Below, piece after piece: positions 8,680 to 17,178 of a DNA stretch of 64,000 nt. Source of the stretch: an uncultured Eubacteriales bacterium (GTDB lineage Bacteria > Bacillota > Clostridia > Oscillospirales > Acutalibacteraceae); NCBI GenBank assembly GCA_934476085.1, contig CAKSNE010000001.1, positions 146,555-210,554 on the forward strand, read 5' to 3'. The notes under the pieces were generated by a model that searched no databases, was not told the origin of the DNA, and worked only from the letters and a program-made list of their open reading frames with translations. Every line of letters starts with the position of its first letter. Position 1 is the first letter of the stretch. Made by a program: the position numbers and the translations under genes.

Positions 8680-8802
8680 ACTGATAAAGGAGAAGTCGCT
8701 TTCATACAAGTTACACAGGGGTTGGTGTGATTGCAGTAACAGAGCGTGAATGAGTTCGTATAATATTATTTGTTTTTGTTATTGAACTTTTTTAGTTGAT
8801 TA

Positions 8803-8831
8803 TTGCATTAAATAAATTTGAGTGTTATAAT
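8803..8831 (+). promoter_or_regulatory. Promoter of azlCD
   Basis: -35 TTGCAT (8803-8808), 17 bp, -10 TATAAT (8826-8831). The start codon follows about 55 bp later. No T-box features are visible in the short leader. Confidence 0.7.
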
Positions 8832-8885
8832 ACTTGTTAGATTTTTTAAAAACAAAATCGTTTAAAATGAAAAGGATATGAAAAT

Positions 8886-9587
8886 TTGAGAAAAGATTAC
8901 TTTAAAGGTGTTCGCCATGGTGCACCGATTGGCGTTGGCTATTTTGCGGTGTCATTCAGCTTTGGAATACTCGCTGCTAAATATGGATTGTCTGCGTTCG
9001 CCGCCAGTTTAATGAGCTTTACTAACGTTACCAGTGCAGGTCAGTTTGCAGGCTTAACTGCAATTGCAACAGGTGCAGGACTTGTTGAAATGGCATTAAT
9101 TCAGCTTGTTATTAATTTAAGATACGCCTTAATGGGTTTTTCATTAAGCCAAAAGTTGCCCGAAAATGTAACGCTTTTGCAAAGAGCAATAATTGCTTTT
9201 TCAAACACCGATGAAATTTTTGCGGTAGCGGTATCGGGCAAATACCCACTGTCATTTGTTTATATGCTCGGTCTTTCAACCTTGCCGATAATCGGTTGGA
9301 CAGGGGGTACCTTAGTCGGCGTTTTAGCGGGTGAGATTTTGCCTGTTAATATCACAACCGCCCTTGGTATAGCACTTTACGGAATGTTAATTTCAATCGT
9401 AATGCCAAAAGTAAGAGATGAAAAAAGCGTTAGAATTGTAGTTTTAATTTCGCTTGTTATGAGTTGTGCTTTTGCCTATATTCCTATTATGAATAAAGTT
9501 TCTTCAGGTATCTCAATTGTCATTTGCACAGTTGTGGCTTCGCTCGTCGGCGCTGCCTTTTTCCCTGTGAAAGAAGGTCAAGAATGA
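8886..9587 (+). CDS. azlC: Branched-chain amino acid exporter subunit AzlC
   Basis: AzlC and AzlD together form an exporter of branched-chain amino acids and analogues in the cytoplasmic membrane. The 233-residue hydrophobic protein has the family opening (FKGVRHGAPIGVGYFAVSFS) and about seven membrane segments. The start is TTG 8886, preceded by AAGGA with 9-nt spacing; the nearby ATG at 8878 is followed at once by a stop. The stop overlaps azlD in an ATGA arrangement, so the pair is coupled. Confidence 0.92.
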   Translation: MRKDYFKGVRHGAPIGVGYFAVSFSFGILAAKYGLSAFAASLMSFTNVTSAGQFAGLTAIATGAGLVEMALIQLVINLRYALMGFSLSQKLPENVTLLQRAIIAFSNTDEIFAVAVSGKYPLSFVYMLGLSTLPIIGWTGGTLVGVLAGEILPVNITTALGIALYGMLISIVMPKVRDEKSVRIVVLISLVMSCAFAYIPIMNKVSSGISIVICTVVASLVGAAFFPVKEGQE

Positions 9588-9892
9588 GCGTTTATTTATA
9601 CATATTAACAATGGCGGTAGTTACCTATTTAATCAGGGTTTTACCACTTACCGTTTTTAAAAAGAAGATAAAATCCCAGTTTGTTTTATCGTTTTTATAC
9701 TATGTTCCTTATACCTGCCTTACCGCAATGACCGTTCCGGCGATTTTTTCAAGCACATCAAGCGTTATCAGTGCATCGGTAGGCTTTATAATTGCAGTGG
9801 TTTTAGGCTTTATGAAAAAAGGACTTGTTACCGTTGCAGTTTCAGCGTCTTTAGCAGTCTTTTTAACCAATTTATTATTAACCTTCTTGTAA
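9584..9892 (+). CDS. azlD: Branched-chain amino acid exporter subunit AzlD
   Basis: This is the small partner of AzlC: 102 residues with about four membrane segments, and the AzlD-type region YLIRVLPLTVFKKKIKSQFV near the N-terminus. The chosen ATG 9584 overlaps the azlC stop (ATGA); a longer frame beginning at 9524 would run far into azlC and lacks a ribosome binding site. No clear terminator follows before the glycine riboswitch promoter. Confidence 0.9.
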   Translation: MSVYLYILTMAVVTYLIRVLPLTVFKKKIKSQFVLSFLYYVPYTCLTAMTVPAIFSSTSSVISASVGFIIAVVLGFMKKGLVTVAVSASLAVFLTNLLLTFL

Positions 9893-9945
9893 AATAAATT
9901 AAATTTTATAAATAATTATACATTTAAATAAAATGTATAAAATAC

Positions 9946-9974
9946 TTGAAATTTTGTTAAGAATGTGTTAAAAT
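9946..9974 (+). promoter_or_regulatory. Promoter of the glycine riboswitch and symporter operon
   Basis: -35 TTGAAA (9946-9951), 17 bp, -10 TAAAAT (9969-9974). Transcription would begin about 40 nt before the aptamer. Confidence 0.7.
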
Positions 9975-10020
9975 AATTGTTGTTTTCATATTTATTTATC
10001 ATTGTTATTAAGTAATTTGA

Positions 10021-10132
10021 TGATTTTTTTGACTCTGGAGAAGCTTGTTTTATGCAGGTGCCGAAGGTGTAAGGAGCATTAAGCTCTAATCTCTCAGGCA
10101 AAAGGACAGATTATTTGTTTTTTGAAAAATCA
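10021..10132 (+). ncRNA. Glycine riboswitch, single aptamer
   Basis: The three conserved blocks of the glycine aptamer are present in order: GACTCTGGAGA (10031-), GTGCCGAAGG with AAGGAGCA, and CTCTCAGGCAAAAGGACAGA ending at 10110. Flanking sequences TGATTTTT (10021-10028) and AAAAATCA (10125-10132) can pair and close the element, as leader-linker helices do. Only one aptamer is visible. A terminator follows, then a glycine/alanine symporter, a known target of this class. Whether glycine switches the operon on or off cannot be read with certainty. Confidence 0.93.
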
Positions 10133-10149
10133 AAATAGTTCTGATTTGA

Positions 10150-10180
10150 AAGGGTATTGTTGTTTGCAATGCCCTTTTTT
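10150..10180 (+). terminator. Expression-platform terminator of the glycine riboswitch
   Basis: AGGGTATTG (10151-10159) pairs with CAATGCCCT (10167-10175), with one U-G pair, followed by six T. It lies between the aptamer and the symporter's AAAGG ribosome binding site. Confidence 0.85.
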
Positions 10181-10208
10181 ATATTTAATTTTTCTGAAAG
10201 GACTTAAT

Positions 10209-11816
10209 ATGAAAAAGAAAGTTATGCTTCTATGCTTAATTTCAACTCTTGCGTTGACATTATGCAGTTGTGATGGTGTTGATACTATTACAAAAATTAA
10301 TAACAAAGTTAATGGCTTTGTTTGGGGCTGGTTTGGCGTAATCTTGCTTGTCGGTACAGGCATTATTATGACTGTTTTAACAAAAGTTTTTCAAATCACC
10401 CACATTGGACATTGGTTTAAAAAGACTATCGGTAGCGTTTTTCAAAAACACGTTTCCGGTCATACTAAAGACAAGGCCTCTATTTCACAGTTTCAGGCTT
10501 TATGTACTGCACTTGCCGCTACAATAGGCGTTGGTAATATCGCAGGTGTTGCCGCTGCTATTTGCACAGGTGGTCCGGGTGCTGTTTTCTGGATGTGGCT
10601 TGCTGCATTTTTCGGAATGATGACAAACTATTCTGAAAATGTTTTAGGTATTTTCTTTAGAAGAAAAAATGATAAAGGCGAGTGGTCCGGCGGTGCTATG
10701 TACTATCTTCGTGATGGTTTAGGTGCTAAAAAATATTGCAAAACTATAGGTAAAATTTTAGCCGCTATATTCTCTGTTTTTGCACTTTTGGCTTCATTCG
10801 GTATCGGTAATATGGGACAGATTAATAAAATCGTTATTAATATCGAAAGTGCTTTTAATATCAAATCATTAGAGGGTATTAAAGTTGGCGATATCGACCT
10901 TTACAGAATTATTATCGGCGTTGTTTTAATGCTTATTGCCGCTTTAATTATTCTCGGCGGTATTCAAAGAATTGCAACATTCGCTGAAAAAGTTGTTCCG
11001 TTTATGGTTTGTGCTTTTGTTATAGGCTCGCTTATAATTATCGGCGTTAACTACGCTCATATCGGCTCTGCTTTTGCTGCTATTTTTGAAGGTGCATTTA
11101 ACCCAACCTGGAAAGAAGTTACTTCGGGTGCAGGCGGCTTTGTTTTGGCAACTGTTATTCAATCGGGCTTTAAGCGTGGCGTTTTTTCAAACGAAGCCGG
11201 TCTTGGTTCATCTGTAATGGTTCACTCAAACTCAAATGTTAAAGAGCCTGTAAAACAAGGTTTATGGGGTATTTTTGAAGTATTCGCCGATACAATGGTT
11301 GTTTGTACTATGACAGCATTAGTTGTTTTAACTTCTGGCGTTATTAATCTTGAAACAGGTGCAGGTGCAATAGGAGACGCAACTATGGTTGCTAAAGCGT
11401 TTGATACTGTATTTACTTTTGGCGGTATTAATTTCGGTAGTAAATTTATCGCTATTGCAATTTTGTTATTTGCTTTCACAACTGTTCTTGGCTGGTCACA
11501 TTACGGCTCAAAAGCTTGGGAATATTTATTCGGCACAAAATCTTGCATTTTCTATAAAGTTGTTTTCGTTATTATGATTATGAGCGGTGCGGTTATGACT
11601 TCATCTCTCGCTTGGGATATTTCAGATACTTTCAACGGTCTTATGATGATTCCTAACTTAATCGGTGTGCTATCACTTTCAACTCTTGTTATGAAAATTA
11701 CTAAAAACTATGTTGATAGAATTTTAAAGAAAAAACAGGGTATAAAACCTATGCTCTCTTTTGATGAAAAAATTCAGGAAGAGCAAGAGGAAAAACTAAA
11801 AAAACAACCGGATTAA
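10209..11816 (+). CDS. Alanine/glycine:cation symporter (AGCS family) with lipoprotein-like N-terminus
   Basis: The protein takes up glycine or alanine with sodium. The 535-residue product carries the AGCS hallmarks ALCTALAATIGVGNIAGVA, GGPGAVFWMW and FKRGVFSNEAGLGS. ATG 10209 follows GAAAGGA; the longer frame from 10122 would start inside the riboswitch. The N-terminus MKKKVMLLCLISTLALTLCSC reads like a lipoprotein signal with Cys near 19-21 before the usual family start (INNKVNGFVWGW), an unusual extension. It is controlled by the glycine riboswitch and is followed at 19 nt by a second sodium symporter. Confidence 0.92.
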   Translation: MKKKVMLLCLISTLALTLCSCDGVDTITKINNKVNGFVWGWFGVILLVGTGIIMTVLTKVFQITHIGHWFKKTIGSVFQKHVSGHTKDKASISQFQALCTALAATIGVGNIAGVAAAICTGGPGAVFWMWLAAFFGMMTNYSENVLGIFFRRKNDKGEWSGGAMYYLRDGLGAKKYCKTIGKILAAIFSVFALLASFGIGNMGQINKIVINIESAFNIKSLEGIKVGDIDLYRIIIGVVLMLIAALIILGGIQRIATFAEKVVPFMVCAFVIGSLIIIGVNYAHIGSAFAAIFEGAFNPTWKEVTSGAGGFVLATVIQSGFKRGVFSNEAGLGSSVMVHSNSNVKEPVKQGLWGIFEVFADTMVVCTMTALVVLTSGVINLETGAGAIGDATMVAKAFDTVFTFGGINFGSKFIAIAILLFAFTTVLGWSHYGSKAWEYLFGTKSCIFYKVVFVIMIMSGAVMTSSLAWDISDTFNGLMMIPNLIGVLSLSTLVMKITKNYVDRILKKKQGIKPMLSFDEKIQEEQEEKLKKQPD

Positions 11817-11835
11817 TAGGGGGAGGAATTAATTT

Positions 11836-13353
11836 ATGACAGAGCAATGGTTATTGTTGCTTGCATTTATTTTGTATTTTGCATTAATGCTTGCAATAGG
11901 TATAGTATTCTTTGTAAAATCCAAAAATTCAGGTGGCGATAAAGAATATTTTTTAGGTGGCAGACAAATGGGTCCATTTGTTACTGCTATGAGCGCACAG
12001 GCTTCTGATATGTCGGGCTGGCTTTTAATGGGCTTCCCAGGCAGTATCTTGGCTTTTGGTTTCGGTAAGGTTTGGATCGGTATCGGTCTTATGATTGGTA
12101 CTATTTGCAACTGGATTTTTGTTGCTAAAAGACTTCGCCGTTTTTCTGCTGCGGCTGATGATTCAATCACTTTGCCACAGTATTTATCAAAAAGATTTGC
12201 ATCAAAAAATCCTACTTTACAGATAATTTGCGCTATAATCTTTTTGGTTTTCTTTACAATCTATGTTGCATCAGGTTTTGTTGCCGGTGCAAAAGTTTTT
12301 ACTCAGGTTATTCCACAGTTAGAAGGAAAAGAAGAATTAGCTATGCTTATCTTCGCCGGAATAATTTTGGTTTACACATTTTTAGGCGGATTTAAAGCAG
12401 TTTGTTGGACAGACTTTTTCCAAGGTCTTATGATGCTTGTTGCAATTTTAGCAGTGCCGATAGTAATGCTTTTAACTCAAAATCTTGATATGAGCTTGCT
12501 TTCTGAATCAATTATTTCAAAAGGCGGTAACTCTTATGAGTTTGTAGTTAGTCCGTTTTCTGCTAAATGGCAGGATATCGTATCAGGTCTTGCCTGGGGA
12601 CTGGGCTACTTTGGTATGCCTCATATCTTGGTTAGATTTATGTCTATTAAAAAGGCTAGTATGATTAAAAAATCAGCAACAGTCGCTATTATTTGGGTAG
12701 TGCTGTCACTTGGCGCATCTATGGCTCTCGCTTATTTTGGCAGAGCGTATATCGGCGATTTGCTTTTATCTACCGATTCACAAGAATTAGTTTTCGTAAC
12801 ACTCGTTACAAAATTATTCCCTGTATTTATCGCAGGCGTTTTGTTGTCGGCTATTATAGCTGCGGCAATGTCAACTGCCGATAGTCAGTTGTTGGTAGCG
12901 TCATCATCGTTTACTGCTGATATTTACAAACCTATCTTCAGAAAAAATGCTTCTGATAAAGAAGTTTTGTGGGTTGGCAGATTGGTAGTTGTTATAATTT
13001 CTGTTGTTGCTTTCTTTATTGCAAGCAGTAAATCAAGTGCAGCAAGCGGTATTATGAATATGGTTGAGAATGCTTGGGGCGGTTTTGGTTCGGCATTCGG
13101 CGGAATTATTATTCTTTCGCTTTTCTGGAAACGCTTGACTTATAAAGGTGCAATCGCAGCGGTTGCAGGCGGCGCTATTGTTGATGTTTTATGGCTTGTT
13201 TTCTTAACAGATTCAACAGGAATTTACGAGTTGTTACCGGGATTTTTATCAGGCTTGATTTTGGCGGTAGTTGTATCATTAATTGATAAAAAACCATCAA
13301 AAGAAGTTGAAGAAATTTTTGAAAGAGCAACCGATAAATCTATTGATGATTAA
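11836..13353 (+). CDS. putP: Sodium/solute symporter, PutP (proline) type
   Basis: The 505-residue protein belongs to the sodium:solute symporter family and most resembles the proline transporter PutP: the N-terminal DKEYFLGGRQMGPFVTAMSA, SDMSGWLLMGFPG, and the later AAAMSTADSQLLVASSSF. About thirteen membrane segments are expected. The ribosome binding site is GGGGAGG. It is co-transcribed with the AGCS symporter, so the glycine riboswitch probably controls both; a proline or related substrate is likely but not proven. Confidence 0.88.
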   Translation: MTEQWLLLLAFILYFALMLAIGIVFFVKSKNSGGDKEYFLGGRQMGPFVTAMSAQASDMSGWLLMGFPGSILAFGFGKVWIGIGLMIGTICNWIFVAKRLRRFSAAADDSITLPQYLSKRFASKNPTLQIICAIIFLVFFTIYVASGFVAGAKVFTQVIPQLEGKEELAMLIFAGIILVYTFLGGFKAVCWTDFFQGLMMLVAILAVPIVMLLTQNLDMSLLSESIISKGGNSYEFVVSPFSAKWQDIVSGLAWGLGYFGMPHILVRFMSIKKASMIKKSATVAIIWVVLSLGASMALAYFGRAYIGDLLLSTDSQELVFVTLVTKLFPVFIAGVLLSAIIAAAMSTADSQLLVASSSFTADIYKPIFRKNASDKEVLWVGRLVVVIISVVAFFIASSKSSAASGIMNMVENAWGGFGSAFGGIIILSLFWKRLTYKGAIAAVAGGAIVDVLWLVFLTDSTGIYELLPGFLSGLILAVVVSLIDKKPSKEVEEIFERATDKSIDD

Positions 13354-13367
13354 TTAAATATTTTTTA

Positions 13368-13404
13368 GGCGGTAGGAAAATCTAACTTTTCCTACCGCTT
13401 TTTT
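13368..13404 (+). terminator. Terminator of the symporter operon
   Basis: GCGGTAGGAAAA (13369-13380), loop TCTAAC, TTTTCCTACCGC (13387-13398), then six T. Confidence 0.92.
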
Positions 13405-13433
13405 ATATTTTATTTTTAAATTATTAATTACCA

Positions 13434-13462
13434 TTGCAAAATGGTTTTAAATATAGTAAAAT
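13434..13462 (+). promoter_or_regulatory. Promoter of the radical SAM gene
   Basis: -35 TTGCAA (13434-13439), 17 bp, -10 TAAAAT (13457-13462). It lies just after a terminator and about 32 bp before the start codon. Confidence 0.65.
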
Positions 13463-13493
13463 AATATTAAAACTATTAAAAGGATTTATTCAA

Positions 13494-15353
13494 ATGACTG
13501 AAAAACAACTTGACTTATTATTAAAAGGCGTTCAAAAGCCCGGCCGTTACACAGGCGGCGAACTTAACAGCGTTATTAAAGACAAAAGTAAGGTTGATGT
13601 TCGCTTTGCTTTTTGTTTTCCTGATACTTATGAAATAGGAATGTCACACCTTGGCATAAAAATTCTTTATTCACTTATGAATGAGATGGACGGCGTTTGG
13701 TGTGAGCGTGCCTTTGCTCCGCTTGAAGATATGGAAGAAAATATGAAAAAAGCGGGCGTTGGCGTTTGGTGTCTTGAAAGTTTAGACGAGCTTAAAGAGT
13801 TTGATATTATCGGTTTTACTTTGCAGTATGAGCTTTGTTACACAACAATGCTTCATATGCTTAAAATATCAGATATTCCGCTATATTCAAAAGACAGAAA
13901 ATCGCTCAAAAACCTAGTTATAGCAGGCGGCCCTTGCACTTGCAACTGTGAGCCTATTGCTGATTTTATTGATGTTGCATTTTTAGGCGAAGGCGAAGAG
14001 TCTAACCCTGAATTTATTAAGCTTTATCGTGAGTATAAAAAAGCGGGCAAATCTAAAGATGAGTTTTTGCGTGCCGCTGCTAAAATAAACGGTATTTATA
14101 TTCCGTCGCTTTATGATGTTGAGTATAAAGCCGATGGCACTATCAGCAAAATTATCGCAAAAGATGACGCACCTGAAAGACCTAAAAAATCTATTGTTCA
14201 AGATCTTGACAATATGTTCTTCCCAAAAGATTTTGTTGTGCCATATATCAGCACTGTTTTTGACAGAGCAACCGCCGAAGTTTTCAGGGGTTGTATCAGG
14301 GGTTGCCGTTTTTGCCAGGCGGGTATGATGACAAGACCTGTAAGAGAAAAATCTCCTTTGGTTGTATCTAATCAGGCAAAGTCCCTTTGCGATACAACGG
14401 GTTATGATGAAATTTCGCTATGTTCTTTATCTACAAGCGATTATACCAAAATTGAAGAATTGTTAAACGACCTTTTGGATTGGACAGAAAAAGAAAAGGT
14501 AAACATTTCATTGCCATCAATGAGAATTGACGCTTTTTCGCCTGAATTGCTTGAAAAAGTTTCAAAGGTTAGAAAATCGGGCCTTACCTTTGCACCTGAA
14601 GCCGGCTCTCAAAGAATGAGAAATGTTATTAACAAAAACCTTGATGAAGATATTATTTTAAAATCTTGCCTTACTGCTTTTGAAGGTGGTCACACATCGG
14701 TTAAACTTTATTTTATGATGGGACTTCCGACCGAAACAATGGAAGATATTGAGGCAATCGGCGATTTAGCACAAAAAATCGTTGATTTATATTACAGTAT
14801 GCCTAATAAACCAAAGGGTAAAGGCGTTCAGGTTTCGGTTTCGCTTGCAACATTTGTTCCAAAACCGCATACTCCTTTCCAATGGCACCCACAGGATAAA
14901 TTAGAGTTAGTGAGAGAAAAACAACATCATTTAGTTGAACATTTAACAACAAGAAAAGTTCAGGTTTCTTGGCATGAAAGCAAAACTTCGCTTTTAGAAG
15001 CAGTTTTAGCCAGAGGCGATAGAAAACTATGCCCTGTTATGTATGAACTGGCTGAAATGGGTTGTAATCTTGACGCTTGGGACGAGCATTTAGATTTTTC
15101 TAAATGGGAAAAAGCATTCGCTGACCACAATCTCGATATGGCTTTTTATGCTAATCGTCAGCGTGAATATGATGAAATTTTACCTTGGGATCATATGGAT
15201 TACGGTGTTTCAAAGAAATTCTTAATTAGAGAAATGGAAAAGGCTTTAAAGGCTGAAACCACCGAAAACTGCCGTGATAAATGTGCCGGTTGTGGTGCTA
15301 ACACAATGCTTGAAAGGAGTACTGACTGTGCGAAATGTAAGGTTAATTTATAA
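13494..15353 (+). CDS. Radical SAM protein of the TIGR03960 family
   Basis: This is a 619-residue conserved enzyme of unknown reaction. An N-terminal B12-binding-like region (about 1-240) precedes a radical SAM core with RGCIRGCRFCQAG, whose CxxxCxxC would hold the 4Fe-4S cluster. The C-terminus is cysteine-rich (CRDKCAGCGANTM then CAKCKV). ATG 13494 follows AAAGG and removes 20 residues of a longer frame that starts inside the promoter. In many Clostridia this gene precedes the DUF2344 gene, as here, usually with rng and ribosomal L21 genes, which are not present here. Confidence 0.88.
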   Translation: MTEKQLDLLLKGVQKPGRYTGGELNSVIKDKSKVDVRFAFCFPDTYEIGMSHLGIKILYSLMNEMDGVWCERAFAPLEDMEENMKKAGVGVWCLESLDELKEFDIIGFTLQYELCYTTMLHMLKISDIPLYSKDRKSLKNLVIAGGPCTCNCEPIADFIDVAFLGEGEESNPEFIKLYREYKKAGKSKDEFLRAAAKINGIYIPSLYDVEYKADGTISKIIAKDDAPERPKKSIVQDLDNMFFPKDFVVPYISTVFDRATAEVFRGCIRGCRFCQAGMMTRPVREKSPLVVSNQAKSLCDTTGYDEISLCSLSTSDYTKIEELLNDLLDWTEKEKVNISLPSMRIDAFSPELLEKVSKVRKSGLTFAPEAGSQRMRNVINKNLDEDIILKSCLTAFEGGHTSVKLYFMMGLPTETMEDIEAIGDLAQKIVDLYYSMPNKPKGKGVQVSVSLATFVPKPHTPFQWHPQDKLELVREKQHHLVEHLTTRKVQVSWHESKTSLLEAVLARGDRKLCPVMYELAEMGCNLDAWDEHLDFSKWEKAFADHNLDMAFYANRQREYDEILPWDHMDYGVSKKFLIREMEKALKAETTENCRDKCAGCGANTMLERSTDCAKCKVNL

Positions 15354-15975
15354 AAAACAGGGCAGAGCGAAGTATATTTCTCACCTTGATATGAATAGAT
15401 TATTCAGCCGAATTTTAAAACGCTCGGGACTTCCTATTTGGTACACCGAAGGCTTTAATCCGCATATCTTTTTAACTTTTACCTTGCCGCTTTCTTTAGG
15501 CTTTGTCAGTGAGTATGATGTTTGTGATTTTAGGGTTACTGATGACAAAATGACAAATGACTATATTGCAGATGTTTTAAGAAATTCTGTTCCTGAAAGC
15601 ATTGAAGTTGTAAATGTAATTGACCCTGTTATGAAAGCTAAAGATTTGGCTTTTGCCGAGTTTAAAATTAATATTGATTGTGATAAAGATAACGCCGAAA
15701 AACTAAAAGAGTTTTTAAATCAAGACGAAATAACAGTTGAAAAAACTACAAAGAAAAAGCAGATTAAAACTTTTGATGTTAAAGAAAAAATCAGAAAATA
15801 TGATGTTTCTGATACAGAAAACGGTTTATATATCTATCTTTTATTGCCTTGCGGAAATGATGGTAACATAAATCCTATGCTTATTTTTGAAAAAGCTTGG
15901 GAAAATATTGATTTTGAAATTGACAGCGTTGCAAGGGGCAAATTATTTGATAAAAATATGCAGTTATTTCATTGA
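15328..15975 (+). CDS. DUF2344 (TIGR03936) radical SAM-linked protein
   Basis: The 215-residue product matches the small family that accompanies TIGR03960 proteins, as a separate gene or a fusion domain: MRNVRLIYKKQGRAKYISHL at the start and YTEGFNPHIFLTFTLPLSLG a little later. The start is GTG 15328, 8 nt after GAAAGGAG; it overlaps the upstream gene by 26 nt, so the two are coupled. Function is unknown; a joint role in RNA or ribosome modification has been suggested by gene context but not shown here. Confidence 0.85.
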   Translation: MRNVRLIYKKQGRAKYISHLDMNRLFSRILKRSGLPIWYTEGFNPHIFLTFTLPLSLGFVSEYDVCDFRVTDDKMTNDYIADVLRNSVPESIEVVNVIDPVMKAKDLAFAEFKINIDCDKDNAEKLKEFLNQDEITVEKTTKKKQIKTFDVKEKIRKYDVSDTENGLYIYLLLPCGNDGNINPMLIFEKAWENIDFEIDSVARGKLFDKNMQLFH

Positions 15976-16001
15976 CAAACTAATAGGTTTAATGGTATAA
16001 T
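15972..16001 (+). promoter_or_regulatory. Promoter of the yicC-gmk-rpoZ group
   Basis: Perfect -35 TTGACA (15972-15977) and perfect -10 TATAAT (15996-16001), 18 bp apart. The -35 overlaps the stop codon of the previous gene. The leader would be about 30 nt. Confidence 0.8.
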
Positions 16002-16039
16002 TACTTATTAAGAATATATAAGGAAATGTGGCTTTTATT

Positions 16040-16918
16040 ATGATTAAAAGTATGACCGGTTACGGCAGATTTAGCGATACTGTCGGCGATATGGAAATAA
16101 CCGCTGAAATTAAGGCGGTTAATCATCGTTACTTTGAATTTTCATCAAGAATTCCACGCCAATTCGGCTTTTTAGATGAAAAGGTTAAACAGTATGTAAA
16201 ATCTCGTGTAAACCGTGGTAAAATTGAAGTTTATATAACTATTAATATGCTTGAAAATTCAGCGGTTGCGGTTGAAGTAAACCATCCGCTCGCTAAAGCT
16301 TATATAGACGCTTTAAAAGAAATTAACGATACTTACGAGCTTAAAACTGATTTGTCAGCGGTTGATATCACAAGATTTTCTGATGTTTTATCTGTCAGAA
16401 AAGAAGAACAGGACGAACAGGCTGTTTTTGACGCTGTAAAATCTGTTTTAGAAAAAGCGGTTGACTCATTTATTGATATGAGAATTAAAGAGGGCGAAAA
16501 ATTAAATGCCGATATTACTTCTCGTTGCGATACAATTTTAAAATTTGTTGAAATAGTTGAGTCTAAATCAGGCGAGTCTGTTAAGGCTTACAGAGAAAAA
16601 TTAGAAGAGAAAATGAAAGAGCTTTTAGGCGATGTTAAGGTTGATGAGCAACGCTTGCTAACAGAAACCGCTATTTTCGCTGATAAAACTGCGGTTGATG
16701 AAGAAACTGTTAGATTAAGAAGTCATATTTCTCAATTAATTGATATGATGAACTCTGATGATGCAGTTGGCAGAAAGATTGATTTCTTAGTTCAGGAAAT
16801 GAACAGAGAAGCTAATACAATCGGCTCAAAATGTTCGGATATTTCTATTACAAGAACTGTTGTTGATATAAAATCAGAAATTGAAAAAATAAGAGAACAA
16901 ATTCAAAACATCGAATAG
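16040..16918 (+). CDS. yicC: YicC family endoribonuclease-like protein
   Basis: YicC proteins are conserved RNases; the E. coli and B. subtilis members are implicated in small-RNA decay. The 292-residue product starts MIKSMTGYGRF, the family hallmark, and ends with the DUF1732-type region (FLVQEMNREANTIGSKCSD). I chose ATG 16040 from the family start, but the AAGGA site is at 16020-16024, a little far away. An in-frame GTG at 16028 would add four residues. An ATG at 16026 in another frame gives only five codons. Confidence 0.87.
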   Translation: MIKSMTGYGRFSDTVGDMEITAEIKAVNHRYFEFSSRIPRQFGFLDEKVKQYVKSRVNRGKIEVYITINMLENSAVAVEVNHPLAKAYIDALKEINDTYELKTDLSAVDITRFSDVLSVRKEEQDEQAVFDAVKSVLEKAVDSFIDMRIKEGEKLNADITSRCDTILKFVEIVESKSGESVKAYREKLEEKMKELLGDVKVDEQRLLTETAIFADKTAVDEETVRLRSHISQLIDMMNSDDAVGRKIDFLVQEMNREANTIGSKCSDISITRTVVDIKSEIEKIREQIQNIE

Positions 16919-16932
16919 TCGGAGTAATTTTT

Positions 16933-17175
16933 ATGAAACTAATTAATATCGGTTTAGGAAATCTTATTAATTCTGATAGAATTGTTGCGGTGTTATCGCC
17001 CGATAGTGCTCCGGCAAAAAGAATTATCTCTGAAGCTAAACAATCTAAAAGACTTATTGATGCTTCAGGCGGAAGAAAAACCGAGTCGGTTATTATAACC
17101 GATTCCGACCATATTGTTTTAAGCTATTTAAAAAATCAGGATATTTTAGAAAGACATAATGAAACAGAGGGTTAG
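16933..17175 (+). CDS. DUF370/RemA-like regulator
   Basis: The 80-residue protein fits the DUF370 family, whose B. subtilis member RemA is a DNA-binding activator of biofilm matrix and osmoprotection genes. It has the conserved opening LINIGLGNLINSDRIVAVLS and the RRTESVI-like strand (GGRKTESVIITDSD). It sits directly upstream of gmk, the usual place for this gene in Bacillota. Its own targets in this organism are unknown. Confidence 0.88.
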   Translation: MKLINIGLGNLINSDRIVAVLSPDSAPAKRIISEAKQSKRLIDASGGRKTESVIITDSDHIVLSYLKNQDILERHNETEG

Positions 17176-17178
17176 TTA

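Larger units (their letters stand above)
8041..8790. other. Gene-poor patch rich in degenerate interspersed repeats
   Basis: About 930 bases separate the TetR promoter from azlC. The patch is visibly richer in G and C than its surroundings and holds at least two repeated units, each present twice (listed separately), plus one doubtful small frame. Apart from the azlC promoter near its right end I see no convincing gene, RNA or insertion-sequence ends. Confidence 0.6.

Noticed and set aside
10122..10208. N-terminal extension of the AGCS gene
   Set aside because: It lies on the riboswitch expression platform and terminator; ATG 10209 has the ribosome binding site.
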